64,000 bases of DNA from Arctopsyche grandis (taxonomy: Eukaryota; Arthropoda; Insecta; Trichoptera; Hydropsychidae), in NCBI RefSeq assembly GCF_051622035.1, contig NC_135360.1, forward strand, positions 13,754,001 through 13,818,000, written 5' to 3'. The notes beneath the pieces are model-generated. The model was not told the DNA's origin. It saw only the letters and a program-made list of their open reading frames with translations, and made no database searches. Position numbers and translations under genes: made by a program. This document shows positions 23,540 to 46,647 of this stretch, piece after piece; position 1 is the first letter of the stretch; each line of letters opens with the position of its first letter.

Positions 23540-23684
23540 TTAGTAGTGAGTGCGATCAGAGAGCAGAGGGCGAGCAGGGGGGTGCGCGGTAAAAAAAGTT
23601 TGCGAATCTGTGGCGTGTCTCTCGCTTCGAAATACAAAACATGTGCGGGGCGCGGGGGGAGCGGCAGGGGCGGATCGCTCGCTC
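23540..23684 (+). promoter_or_regulatory. CpG-rich 5' region of SETD1
   Basis: GC content rises sharply here relative to the surrounding AT-rich DNA and stays high through the first exon (to about 24007). It probably contains the promoter and 5' UTR. No TATA box was identified, which fits a housekeeping chromatin gene. Confidence 0.45.
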
Positions 23685-35661
<11,977 letters not shown>

Positions 35662-37306
35662 TATATTAAACAATAATCGTAAATTTTATGGTTGCATTAA
35701 TACTACAATCAGCACTAGCTTAACATCTACGTGTTCGGCTTCAAATCCAATTACAAATAAATAAATATGTAATATTAAGATCATTTATTTGCATATAGTA
35801 TGTGTGGTGTTGAAAGATGGTCTTAAAAATTACGTACGTTTTCTTGGAATTGTATACAGGAAGCTGTATCTATCGACAGATTATGAAAGCATTCTATGTT
35901 ATTTTTGGCATTTTTTACGTCAGTTTTATGGAAAAAATCTTACTATACAATATTTGAAAATAAAAATTACAAACAACGTGAAAATATAATATAATTTGTG
36001 TGATAGTTTTGATCCGATTCAATTGAAATATTTTGATTAGAAGTGAAACCTCATACCAAAGATATCAGATGATGCCAAAATACATTTCAATATATGTGAT
36101 GAGAATACACGATCTGAAATTCGTTAAGTACGTGTTGCAGAATTCAAAAATCTCGTATATGTGTTTTTGAAGTTTTTTTATTGTGCATTGTAAACATGAA
36201 AACCTTGATAAGTGAAAATCTTAATTTATGTGATATGTGACTAGTTTTGTATAAACTATTATAGTTAGGATAGATCCAGGTTATCTAGAATATTTAAATT
36301 AATTAGGTTAAAATTTTGTGATTGAAAAGTCTCAGTGAAATAAAATGCATGTTACCTTTTCAATATATAATATGTAAATGTGGTGCGAACAATTTAAAAT
36401 AACTGTGTATTTTATGAAAATAGTGGATAATTTCTAATTGTTATTGTATCGTTTAAGTACATATTTTTTAAATGTAAATTTGTGTATAATTAAATTCTTC
36501 GCGAAGCAAAGATATTAAGTCAATTTTTTTTTACCAAAAAAAAAAAGAAATACGAAAAAGAAACCATTTTTTTATATTAATGTCAATTTGTGTTCAATTG
36601 TTTATTTTATCAATTCGCTTTGCATTGATATTTATTGTTTCGTGAGCGCTGGAGCGTGTATGTTCATAATATGCAATCGCACTATTTATAAGATTTAGTT
36701 AAACAAATTGTACAAAAATATTATTTCAGGTTTCATACTACTGCCGCCGCCATGCTCGAGAGAATTTTTTCATTTCATTTGTAAATTTTTCACATTGATA
36801 ACTTTATTTTGTAAAATACTTGTACATATTCATAGCGAATGAAAGCTTCGGATCTATGACCATTGAAGATCTTGTGAATATTTGAATTTTATGGGATAAA
36901 GAGTGCTGTTTTTAAATTAAAATAAAAATTGTTTTCGATTTACATAACCTATTTCATTTTTATTTCCACATAATAAAGCATACACCTCGAGAGATTGAAA
37001 ATACATCACACTTCAATACAATAAAATTATTCAACACGATTAATAGTACCCCAAAATTTTTATTGGTCAGTTGAAGCTATTAGCCTAAGTATTGTACTTT
37101 TCGAATAAAACTTTATGATACTTGAACAGAATTGAAACCCATTGTACTTAATATTTAGTTTATTTTTGATAATATTATGAAATACAATATCCTCAAGTTA
37201 TTGCAATGTTTAACAACTTTTCGATCAATATATGTACTTGATCAATGTCGTCAACGTGTTATCTTAAAAAAATAGTATCACTTTCTTAAATACTGCTTAC
37301 AATTAA
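35662..37306. other. SETD1 3' UTR / intergenic / MED21 3' side
   Basis: AT-rich and non-coding. Possible polyadenylation signals for SETD1 are 'aataaataaatatg' near 35755 and 'aataaaaattg' near 36921. MED21 lies convergent beyond. No other gene is seen. Confidence 0.5.
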
Positions 37307-37899
37307 TTATAACTGAGGTTTGGTATCGGGTAAAGTTAAATTCGGATTCTGCATATCGAGTTGCGCTTGTGCTATATCACTGAGAGCGCCTTGAATTTTT
37401 TCTAACAAAATTTCGCCATGTCTAACTACCTGCAAATATAAAATTCATTCATATACATCGAATCACACTTATCGTACATGTGTTTAGAATATTAACCAAC
37501 TGACCTCTTCTAATCTCTCTGCTGATTCTTTATTTTCGGATTCTAATCTTTTTAAACTCTGCACTTGAAGCTCGGTGGAACTTTCTTCGCTTGGCAAAGA
37601 TTCTATTAGAATATCGATGTCTTTGGCGCATTTTGAAATTAGACTGGCGAAAAGTAAGGCGTAATCTTCTTGACCCTGTTGTTGACTTGGTGTTTGAGAA
37701 CCGCTCCGGTCGAATGCCGGAAATTTACTTGGTGTAGAAAATTGTTGCAATATACCTATGCTATTGCAGAAGTGTTCTGCTTGCTGAAATCATACGGTGT
37801 AAACAGTAAATACGTAAACTAGATATCGTTTGGAAGGGATGAGAAGGTATTGAAGACCTGGTTGATGGTATCTTGCAGCTGCGTCAACCGGTCCGCCAT
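37307..37899 (-). CDS. MED21: MED21, Mediator subunit 21 (middle module)
   Basis: A Mediator middle-module subunit that pairs with MED7 in a coiled-coil hinge bridging to RNA polymerase II. Three exons on the minus strand, 37899-37858, 37783-37505 and 37429-37307, join in frame to 147 aa. The start MADRLTQLQDTINQ, the segment HFCNSIGILQQ, the stretch YALLFASLISKCAKDIDILIESLPSEESS and the C-terminal helix GEILLEKIQGALSDIAQAQLDMQ are characteristic of the family. A Gln/Ser-rich linker at about residues 32-50 is normal. Length matches typical MED21 (about 140-200 aa). It is transcribed away from the ribosomal P2 gene. Confidence 0.95.
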
Positions 37900-38124
37900 T
37901 TTAGCCACTTATCCAGTCGATCAGCTGATTCTGAGCTGATAATCTTGACACCTAACAAACGCCGCAATTCGTATCACACCTGACAGCCAACAGCCTGACA
38001 CAGCACCGCTTGATGCTTCTACAGTTCCACCACCATCACTTTCCCACTTAAACCACTTACAATACGTCCATATGCTAAATGCCTACTTAGGTTTTTTTTA
38101 TTAAATCTATTGATGATTTAAATC

Positions 38125-38328
38125 GGTTCGGTGATTGCTGGTCACAAAGTACTCGTCACGAAGTCACTAAAATCTCTATAACGGAACATCTGGCAGCCGA
38201 AGAGTCCATCATACTAACGATAACTAGCATACTAACGAGAACTTGAGTGCCAAATATTGTGTATTCGCGATTTTCATGGCGAAAATTGTCTTTGTGACCA
38301 TCGCAATGTGACGAATAGTCCAATTACC
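38125..38328. mobile_element. MITE of the 6109 / 23141 family, between MED21 and RpLP2
   Basis: It begins GGTTCGGTGATTGCTGGTCAC, the same end as the hairpin elements, and carries 'gtcactaaaatctct', 'acggaacatctgg', 'actaacgagaactt' and 'gtgccaaatatt' in the family order. The flanks ATTTAAATC and ATTTAATTC match at 8 of 9 positions, consistent with a slightly mutated 8-bp duplication. It is non-coding. Confidence 0.65.
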
Positions 38329-38433
38329 ATTTAATTCAACGGCCAGGATAAAATTATTTATTTAAGTTTTCTTCAATGATTATAAATATTTCAAAATCCA
38401 CTCAATCCGTCGATGAGAAGCAGGGAGCAGTAA

Positions 38434-38786
38434 AGGTCTGTTCATACCATTGATGTATAATACACTAGATCCGCCCTCACGTCTTATACTGGTCTCCCTT
38501 TTGGCGCATGCAAAATACATGGCGCATGCACAGTTTCTCTTAGTAGGTAGGTAGGTACCGCTGCGTCGTAGGGAAAAAAAAACATTTTTTTCCCAACTTC
38601 CCCGCTAGTTGAACCCCCCGCACCCGTATCCTGCAGGTGTCCTGCAAGTGCGGATAGTATTCTTTGGTACATTATATGGACGTATTCATACTCCATTCGT
38701 GCATGCGCATTTACGCATTCATGGGCGTCCATATAGAATGTACTAAAGAATACTGTCCGTACTGCAGGATAGGTATGAATAGACCT
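38434..38786. mobile_element. Harbinger-type MITE, TAA duplication, copy 1
   Basis: It starts AGGTCTGTTCATACC and ends GGTATGAATAGACCT. It is flanked by TAA on both sides (38431-38433 and 38787-38789), the 3-bp T-W-A duplication typical of PIF/Harbinger elements. The internal phrases 'cctgcaagtgcggatagtat', 'ggacgtattcatactccatt' and 'ctatatgg' are shared with the copy at 56053. About 135 bp extra, including a run of A and a 'ggtaggtaggtacc' motif, is present in this copy only. Confidence 0.85.
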
Positions 38787-38789
38787 TAA

Positions 38790-39790
38790 ATGGTAATATA
38801 AAAATGAACAGCTCATACTCGTCACATTTATTAGTTCGATTGATAAAATTTTTGCGTGGACGTGAAGCTAAATTGGGATGAAAGGCGCAACAAATAGTGG
38901 TGATAGAAGTAGTTTATTATTCATATTCTGGACAGCCAGTTTCAAATGAATCAACGGAACTTTTCATCGACTTTATATTCTAAACGAAGCTCGCTAATAG
39001 ACCGTTAAATCCTGATCATGATGAGAGCTGGTTGTCAAGCACAGATCGTTCAACTTCCACGTTACAATATTATTCCTAAGCTAAATGAACTTGTTTTAAT
39101 TTTCATTAAGTGTATTGCGATGATTTCAAGTGAAGTTTTAATTAAGTTAAAACTGTTTGTGTCCACTTTAAAATTAGTGGTCAATTATTAATATTATTTA
39201 TGGCAGCATTGAAGGTCATTTTATTTTGAACATTTTGTTTTTTGATTTATAAAACCAAGATTAATTTTCAAAAAATAAAACTGCTTCATTTGAAAACTTA
39301 GATATTAAGATATCTGCTATATTGAATTAAGTGTTGCGAAACCAACATGCTGCTAAAAAATCGTGTATGGCCGGAAATGGTCGTACTTCGTCAACCACTC
39401 GTCCATTTGCGTGGTTCTCTGTGTGACTTGCGCTCCGTCGGCTGTACACGTTTCGCGTCTCCATAGACTTAAAGTGAGTAGATATCCTTATAAGGGGTTG
39501 GCGATGGGCGCTACGCCCCCCGGCTACGGGTGCTCTGCCCTCAGTCGGCCCCGTTTGCCATTCGCTCATTTCGATGCGATTGGATTTGCCGGCCTCTGAC
39601 AGGCACACGTGCACACCACACACCAAACACTTTACTGATGTCTCAAATAACTCCTCGTGTCATCCATATACTCTTACATACTCGATCTTAATTATGGAAT
39701 AATACTTACTCTATCGTCGTTTTAAGTCTTGAAATTATAATTTGTTCTTTGAACGTTGACACAGGTTAATTGAGCTTTTTGTTTTTTAGA
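38790..39790 (+). promoter_or_regulatory. upstream region of RpLP2 with candidate 5' UTR exon
   Basis: GC content rises around 39360-39600. A strong donor (AAA|GTGAGT at about 39471-39478) could end a non-coding first exon and pair with the acceptor ending at 39789, directly before the start codon. No TATA box or pyrimidine-tract start was fixed with confidence. Confidence 0.4.
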
Positions 39791-40491
39791 ATGCGTTACG
39801 TGGCCGCTTATTTACTTGCTGTTTTGGGTGGAAAGGCAGCCCCCAATGCCGGAGATATTGAGAAGATTCTCAGCTCCGTTGGTATTGAAGCCGATGGTGA
39901 GAAGTTGAAGAAAGTCATCTCTGAACTCAGTGGCAAAAACATTGAGGAATTGATCGTCAAAGGTAATTTATTCTGAGCACTATTTTAGTAATTATATTAT
40001 GTTTACATGATGAATATTCATTATAACCATCTTTCGACTGATTGGCAGTGTTGAGGATTTTGAACTGATGATTTGTAAAAATATATTTTTTTATTATTCG
40101 ATTTTTCCTTTGTATTAACCTAGTCAATTTTACAGGTCGTGAAAAGCTTTCTTCGATGCCATCCGGTGGAGCTGCCGCCCCAGCAGCTGCTGCAGCAGGT
40201 GGTGGTGGTGGAGCCGCTGCTGAGCCCAAGAAAGGTATATCACTTTTTTCAATGTTTCTTACCAATTTTTTGAGGTTAATGATGATTTAATTTAACACCA
40301 TCTTTCGACTGAATTTTAGTTGTGATGCTACATACTTTTAACTGAGAACACTATTTATACTTTTTTCCTTACTCTTTACGTTTTCTATTACTTACGTGTT
40401 TTTTTATTTTTATTTTACAGAGGAAAAGAAAGTTGAAGAGAAAGAAGAACCAGAATCCGACGAAGATATGGGCTTCGGTCTTTTCGATTAA
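39791..40491 (+). CDS. RpLP2: 60S acidic ribosomal protein P2
   Basis: A ribosomal stalk protein that forms P1-P2 dimers on P0 and recruits translational GTPases. Three exons, 39791-39962, 40136-40234 and 40421-40491, join in frame to 113 aa, the usual length. It starts MRYVAAYLLAVLGG, has the helical dimerisation domain (GDIEKILSSVGIEADGEKLKKVISELSGKNIEELI), an Ala/Gly-rich hinge, a Lys/Glu stretch and the invariant C-terminal tail SDEDMGFGLFD. The ATG falls one base after an acceptor, so the 5' UTR is probably spliced. A polyadenylation signal AATAAA is at 40538-40543. Confidence 0.98.
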
Positions 40492-40537
40492 ACTAACTCA
40501 ATTTTCCTTTTTAAAAATGTACAAATTATTTCTATGA

Positions 40538-40543
40538 AATAAA
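40538..40543 (+). terminator. polyadenylation signal of RpLP2
   Basis: AATAAA lies 47 bases after the RpLP2 stop codon, a normal spacing for a short ribosomal-protein 3' UTR. Confidence 0.75.
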
Positions 40544-40559
40544 ACTTGTATAATTTTAT

Positions 40560-41470
40560 AATATAGCCTTTTATTTTAATCTTATATCAACGATTGAATA
40601 GCGTTATATACACATACATATTTACATACATTTGTGGATTATAAAAAATCTCCTTAAATAAAAGAAAATGAAGAATTTCCAGCAAGCTGCATTTATAATG
40701 CGTAGAAAGGCATTACTGCATTGACTAGACTGTGGGGCAACTTCCAATATTTTTACTCATTTTTAAGGTTGTTAAATTAAATGTCTTGAATTTATCGTGT
40801 CGGCTGTAGATTTATTTTTCATTGGTTTGAGACTTAAATATAAAGATATTTTTCTTTTGCCTCAGTTGAACCAAAATATACATGTATTTTCTTGTGAAAT
40901 TATCAATGAGGGTTAGCATTTCAATGCAAATGTTTTATATTTAATGTCGCAGCAGATGTGAAAACTTCAATACATTGATGATATCACAAATCCAATAAAA
41001 AAAATGTTTCAGTCACTGGTTGATGGATGGTGATTGATATATTTTGTTAATTATATACATATATTAGATGCTTGAGGAGAACTAACGCAATAGAATTCCA
41101 CAATAAAGCGTTAAGGGGTATTTGTATGTTATCCGAAGGTGCTAACCTTTTTTGTGGAATTCAAGCGCCTTTAAAAATTATGACCTTGAAACTGCGCTAC
41201 TATTCAGTGCATATTTCTGGGAACCATATATTTCAAAATATTTATCGAAACTGTTACTAAGAAAAATAAATAAATCAGAAGCTTGAGCAATGAAGTTAAG
41301 TCATCACTGTTGTTCCTACATTACCTTATTTTCTACGTGTAAAATTTACAATATGTGGCTGGATTTATATGTACTTGACTCCGATTTTAAAAATATGATA
41401 GATGCTTGTTTCTATACAATACCATTTTCAGATACATCGTTACACTATTCAATTTTAATCTAACATAAGA
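40560..41470. other. intergenic, AT-rich; no gene seen
   Basis: A 62-codon open frame at 41072-41260 has no recognisable domain or splice partners. Nothing else was seen. Confidence 0.4.
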
Positions 41471-41475
41471 AAGAA

Positions 41476-42023
41476 GGTGCTGGTTTAGCGTGCTGTCTAC
41501 CTGCTTCTTGCAATCTACCATGATTTGGCGTGCGGTCTACCCGATTTTTGTAAATCACCAAGAACATAACATTGATTCGGTTAAGGGAGTAAATACTAAG
41601 GGTGTTGAAAGATCGTGGTTAGATGCCAAGATCAAGATAATGAAAAAGATGAGGGGTACTTGACCAGACATGCTGCAATCACATTTAGATGAATATTGCG
41701 CTTTGAGAACAAGGATGTACCAAACCTTTTCGTCAAATTTCTTAAGACATTGCAACTGTTTACCGATAATCAAATAATGACGATTTTTTAATTTGACGAC
41801 TTACTTTTGACAGTAATAAAACATAATAATTAAAAAACTGTTTTTATTTCAAACGTTCCTGTTTTTTTTCATAGTCTTTAATGACATTACTGCTTTTTAT
41901 CATTAAACATCAATTGCTGATTGTAACGAAGTATTAACCATGTATTTATATCTTCAAACATGGGTAGGTAGACCGCACGCTATACCAGAAAATCGCTGGT
42001 AGACCGCATGCTAAACCGGCACC
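41476..42023. mobile_element. MITE with 26-bp and inner inverted repeats
   Basis: Left end GGTGCTGGTTTAGCGTGCTG followed by tctacc; right end the inverted copy GGTAGACCGCATGCTAAACCGGCACC, with three mismatches in 26. A second, inner pair (GGCGTGCGGTCTACCCGATTTT near 41525 and its inverse near 41965) repeats the same phrase, so each end is a partial tandem. The interior at 41880-41940 is related to the interior of the family B copy at 43065-43205. The flank duplication is not clear. Confidence 0.7.
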
Positions 42024-42029
42024 AGAAAC

Positions 42030-42633
42030 TGGTAAAAACGCTCAGATCTGTATATTGTTCGGAATTAATGATTGCATCTTGCCACAAACTTATGACATCC
42101 TCCACATTCATCGTGCCATATACTCATCCATTATTGAATAATTATAAAAAATATTAAAACACGATTTAAAAAAAATGTTGCTTGACTTATTACCACTCAC
42201 AAAGTCACAAGACTTAAAAACACCATGACTAATCCTTGCTAACTATAATACTAACAATTTCGTCCCCATCCCTTCTTATTTATGTCACCTGTTGTTTTCA
42301 AGGGCTAATAGTAGGTAAATATAATAAAATTCAATATAAAAAGGTACAAAATTTATTAAGTACATCCATAGTTATAAAAATTAAGTATTTTTACTAGATC
42401 ACTTTGGAATAATTAGTAATTATGCTGTTTTTTTTATTAATTACAACATCAAAGTTGTGTGATACCTTTTTTCTTTCTGAAAAATAAACGTTTAGATATG
42501 ATTAATGTTAGCGTTTCCAGTAAAAAAAATGCGTTAGCAAAATCGAGTCAGAACATCAAAAATTTCAATTTAAGATTGTTTCTGACCGACAGTCCTGCTT
42601 TTAGCAACTATAACAAAAAATAAAACAAATGGC
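42030..42633. other. 3' flank of ZAD gene A; no gene seen
   Basis: AT-rich and non-coding. It probably includes the 3' UTR of the minus-strand ZAD gene ending at 42634. Confidence 0.45.
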
Positions 42634-44821
42634 TTACAAATGTAAAGATTCAAATTTTTGCAGCAGGTCTTTGACTACATTTTCTGGAGCCACTTGTTGA
42701 CCATTTCTCACTATGATTTTATCTATGTGAGATGCACTAAAAAAGAATCAATTATAGAAATATGGGTACTTACTGGTTACACGGGCGCATCCGAGCATCG
42801 AGTATACACATTTAAAATTACACAAACAAATTCACGGCAGTTACCTATGTTCTATGATCGTACCGTGGAGAGAATCTCCTCAAATTAATCTTGATTTCGT
42901 ATTATGTGAAATTCATAGACATATAGGTATATTAGTAGTCGATTTTTATCGATATTGTCCGACGTAACGTCAATCATTGATTGCATATTATCACTTTACC
43001 AAAACTGTTTCGACACCTAGAAGGGCCCAATCACATTGAATCGTATACCATGCATTTTTCATGGTCCGTAATGACATTACTGCTTTTCATTATTAACCGC
43101 TTAGCTGCCCAAAGCGCAAACAGCCGTATCTATTATACGCTCAGCGCGTCGGCTGGGCGTCTAAGCGGTTAAACAACAATTGCTGTTTGTAATAAAGTAT
43201 TAACATGCACATCCTTGTGACTTCCAGCTGGGAATGGCGTTCCTTCCGGTCATTATTAACACTATGGTGGCCGCTGACTCATATTTGTATCATGTTGGGT
43301 GCACAACGCTTACTGGCCGCTGATATATATTTGTATCACGTATTCGTCATAAACGAAAACGTAATACAAAATTGTATCATCGGCCACAAACGTGATACAA
43401 AAATATATCAGCGAACTGATACAGTTCGCGCAGTCGTAAATCATATATGTACCAGCAGCCACTAAGCGTTGTGCACCCAACATGATACAAATATGAGTCA
43501 GCGGCCGCCATCATGTTAATTTCTTCAAATATGAGAATTACCATTACCTACATATGTCAATACAAGGAAAATATATCATCGAAAACACTCCAGGGGGTGA
43601 TTTTGGCCTGGCATAGGCGTGCTAGCGTTTTATTTACATGTTCAAAACTATCCAAAAAGAAAAACACGTGCCGCGTATGATTCTGTGTGTCTGCTCGAAG
43701 TCATTCATGTACTACTGTGTATTTGCTAGTGTGTATACTCGATGCTCGGATGTGCCCATATAACCTATAAGTACTATAAAATGTTTTTAAAAATAATTAT
43801 AATACCAAGTCCAAATTGAAAATTTACCTAGATTCATTAAGACCATTTTTTTCAGGATCTGGTGATTGACAATTCGTCACGGGGAGTTTTGGACACGAAT
43901 GGTTTTTATAAGTTTCCTTTTCTTGAAATATTTCATTGCATGGAGTACATATAAAAAATCGTTTACCAGACTTACTTTTCTTTTGTTTGTATTTATGAAC
44001 AGTTTTTGATGCTAAAAATACAATATTGGAGCTGTTATTAAGGCGTTGAATGAATTTTAGTCATGTTTAGTCATGTATACCACTTACATTTTTGGTAGTA
44101 CTGCTTACATTTTTGGTAGTGAGTCGATTTGATATGTTTTTTGAGGTGGGATTTATTATGGAATGAAATTTCACAGCCTAGACATTTATATAATGCTTTA
44201 TGGTTAGATGAGGATTTGGCTCCCTTACATATTTGTTTTAATTGTTTGTCTTTGTACTTTGGAAGTAAATCTGCAAATGTGATGGAATATGTGGCATTAT
44301 AGTGCTAAAATATATAAGATATATGAATCAATTGAAAGTGTACCACATACACAAATATTTTTCTGCATCATATTGAGCGATTGAATCTCTGGATAATTCA
44401 CTATTTGAACTATTGCCTTCTACGTTTTTAAAATCAATAAGCACGCCTGTCTTATGTGTATTATTACAATTAATTTTACTAGATACATTTGAGTTACATA
44501 AATGAGACAACTCATTGAAAGAATTAGCACATTTCTTTCGGAAGTTATACGAGAGGTTAAGTTCCGTTAGACATACCGCGCATATGCCATTCGGTAAATC
44601 ATCCCTTTGCAAAATCTAAAAATATAGCGCAGCGATTAGATATGCACATGTAACAATAAATTCAATAAAACATGCTTAAAGCATAACCCAATAATTACCG
44701 GAACCGATGCGCAGATAGATATCATTTCCGCGATATAAATCCCGGCATTATTTGGATTGAAGATGGACTCAAGTGGAATATCACTTGGTCGCAGACAGCA
44801 TCTGCATACATTTAGGCTCAT
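42634..44821 (-). CDS. ZAD zinc-finger protein A (short, 237 aa)
   Basis: A putative nuclear DNA-binding protein. Five exons on the minus strand: 44821-44699, 44615-44351, 44270-44109 (or -44088), 44011-43828, 42736-42634. They join in frame to 237 aa (244 with the alternative donor). The N-terminal ZAD has its four cysteines in CRCC (residues 6-9) and CAVC. A phase-0 intron splits the two halves at the same place as in the neighbouring gene at 46648. One clear C2H2 finger follows (YKCLGCEISFHNKSHLKKHIKSTH), then a second, incomplete-looking one (FICTPCNEIFQEKETYKNHSC). This is few fingers for the family. The last intron (43827-42737) holds a nest of three transposons. No specific orthologue is recognised. 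Confidence 0.85.
43097..43168. mobile_element. 72-bp TTAA-flanked mini-element
   Basis: Ends CCGCTTAGC...GTCTAAGCGG form inverted repeats, and TTAA stands directly on both sides (43093-43096, 43169-43172). TTAA duplication is the rule for piggyBac-type transposition. A related unoccupied site exists at about 41900-41906 (CATTAAACA). At 72 bp it is one of the smallest elements that can be delimited. Confidence 0.8.
43260..43515. mobile_element. 256-bp TTAA-flanked foldback element
   Basis: TTAA on both sides (43256-43259, 43516-43519). The terminal inverted repeats are about 55 bp: CACTATGGTGGCCGCTGACT and onward through 'catatttgtatcatgttggg' and 'tgcacaacgctta', matched inverted at 43455-43515. 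The interior repeats 'gatacaaa' and 'atatatcagc' phrases in both orientations. It is piggyBac-type by duplication and non-coding. Confidence 0.82.
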
Positions 44822-45044
44822 TTTGGTAACAATATCAGACTTATGGGCCTAAATATTCCTGGCCTTGTTTACTTTGACTCACTATCAGCTAAATGAGTCG
44901 TCAGCTGACAGCTAATGCCGCTTTTCACCATCAGTCGTAAAACGAGATTTTGGTGACCAAGTCAAATTTACGTCAATACATTTTTTGGGGTTCTGATTTA
45001 TTAATCAAAAAAAAATGGGTACTCTGAAAAGTATTCAAAATATC

Positions 45045-46048
45045 AGTACTTATTCGTTATATGAGCACAAACGAGCATTCAGTATTCATACACACTTACA
45101 CTAGCCCAAACAAATATATGGCAGTTACAAAGCTATATATGCATGAATTTGGTAGGCTTGTCAAGAGTCTGAGTAAATAATTTTCTGTAATACGTAAATT
45201 TGATTTATTTTCTGTTCAACATTAAATAATTAAAAATATTAAGTCAAAATTTTTTTTTCATCAAAAAAGTTATTGATCATCTCGAATTTTCCATATCCAG
45301 TTCCCATATTGCAACCTGTGGTTGCTATTTAGGAACTGGTTATTGTAAAATTCACAAATATCGGGTGTAGATATCGGTAGTGTGGACGTAGCCATTGAGC
45401 TTTAGTTTTTTCACTGCAATGAACCCCAAAAATTGCAATAGCTATGAAAAACAACCCTGGTTTTCCTAAATAACATAATATGACTGTTTTTGTCTAAGGG
45501 AGTATCCGTTGAATTTAGTATATTGTTCAATGTAACGTCAATCACTGATTGTCTACTGTATTTTAACTGAAATTGTTTGTGACACCTAGATTAATTCATT
45601 GCAGCAATTTATTTAACTACCGTGTTTTTGGGTAAACGGACTACTAGTCAAATGTGAACCGGTCACAGGACAACCGGTCGCTCTAGATCGGTCACACGTG
45701 ATCACCCGTCTCACTAAAACTGGTCACGAGAAAACTGGTCACACTCTAAAACTGGTCACGAGAAAACTAGTCACACCCTAAAATCGGTCACGAGAAAACC
45801 TGATTGATCGATTTTAGGGTGTGACCGGTTTTCTCGTGACCAGTTTTAGAGTGTGACCAGTTTTAGAGTGTGACCAGTTTTAGTGTGACGGGTGATCACG
45901 TGTGACCGATCTAGAGCGACCGGTTGTTCTGTGACCGGTTCACATTTGACTAGTAATCACCGAACCTGTTTTTGTTTGTATTTGTGTGAGTGTACTAGAA
46001 TAAGTTTGTACTAGATGCTCGGTTGCGCCTATATAGCCAATAAGTCCC
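45045..46048. mobile_element. MITE family B, copy 3, with a nested hAT-type hairpin
   Basis: Left end AGTACTTATTCGTTATATGA, right end ...GATGCTCGGTTGCGCCTATA then tagccaataagtccc. It carries the markers 'tattgttcaatgtaacgtca' and 'tgacacctaga' shared with copy 2. The element at 45631-45966 interrupts it. It occupies most of the intergenic space between the two divergent ZAD genes. Confidence 0.75.
45631..45966. mobile_element. hAT-type hairpin element with phrase-array arms, 8-bp duplication
   Basis: 336 bp, flanked by a perfect TGTTTTTG (45623-45630 and 45967-45974). The two arms of about 160 bp pair almost completely around a short tip near 45800-45812 (TGATTGATCGA). Each arm is an array of phrases built on GGTCAC: gaaccggtcacagga, caaccggtcgctcta, gatcggtcacacgtg, actggtcacgagaaa, actggtcacactcta and so on. 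It is the second copy of the family at 22738, and the phrase number differs between copies. Confidence 0.92.
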
Positions 46049-46049
46049 A

Positions 46050-46647
46050 AATATTTTTATGTATCAATGAAATTTGATAAATTCTCAATAAAAAAATCAA
46101 ACGCTGAATAAAAAATAAACATGGCCGTATTTTAAATTATTACGGTATCCATCACTTACACTGACAGCTAAACCCAAAATCAGGTTCAATAAATACATAT
46201 ATGAATCTGATTATGTTAAAAAATTAAAAGTATTAATGATTGGCATCAATATTATAATATGGGGTAATTCATTTATTGTTATGAATTTAATAATTTTGCA
46301 TTGATAAATGACACTAAATGCATTTGCGCATACTTTTTCTTCTGCTTGATAAATTTAATATTTTAAAATATATTTTAAATTTAGTGGACATGTCAATTTC
46401 AAAGCTAAAATAAAATAAAAATTGTGAGGAAGGTGTTTTTTTTTAGTTTTGTTGAAAAAATATTTTTTTTATACGTCATTTAAGATAATTAAAACATAAA
46501 ATTAGTATTTATTTATTCTTTATAAAAAACCAATAAAATTTTGAACATACACCTTTTGCAGGCTTTCAATACTTTGTTTCCTTTATAGTTATGTGAGGAA
46601 TTTGGAACCTCGCTGTTGACGAGCAGTTAATCTAGGACGCTGCAGAC
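46050..46647. other. 5' flank of ZAD gene B
   Basis: AT-rich and non-coding. It should contain the promoter of the plus-strand ZAD gene, but no motif is clear. Confidence 0.4.

Larger units (their letters stand above)
42765..43774. mobile_element. MITE family B, copy 2, with two nested TTAA elements
   Basis: Left end GGTACTTACTGGTTACACGG, then gcgcatccgagcatcgagtatacac; right end the inverse, ending ...TATAAGTAC. It shares the marker 'tcgatttttatcgatattgt' / 'gacgtaacgtcaatcattg' with copies 1 and 3. Two shorter elements with TTAA duplications interrupt its right half (43097-43168 and 43260-43515). It lies in the last intron of ZAD gene A. Confidence 0.8.

Noticed and set aside
41072-41260. 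62-codon open frame as a small gene
   Set aside because: No domain, no splice partners, ordinary AT-rich chance frame.
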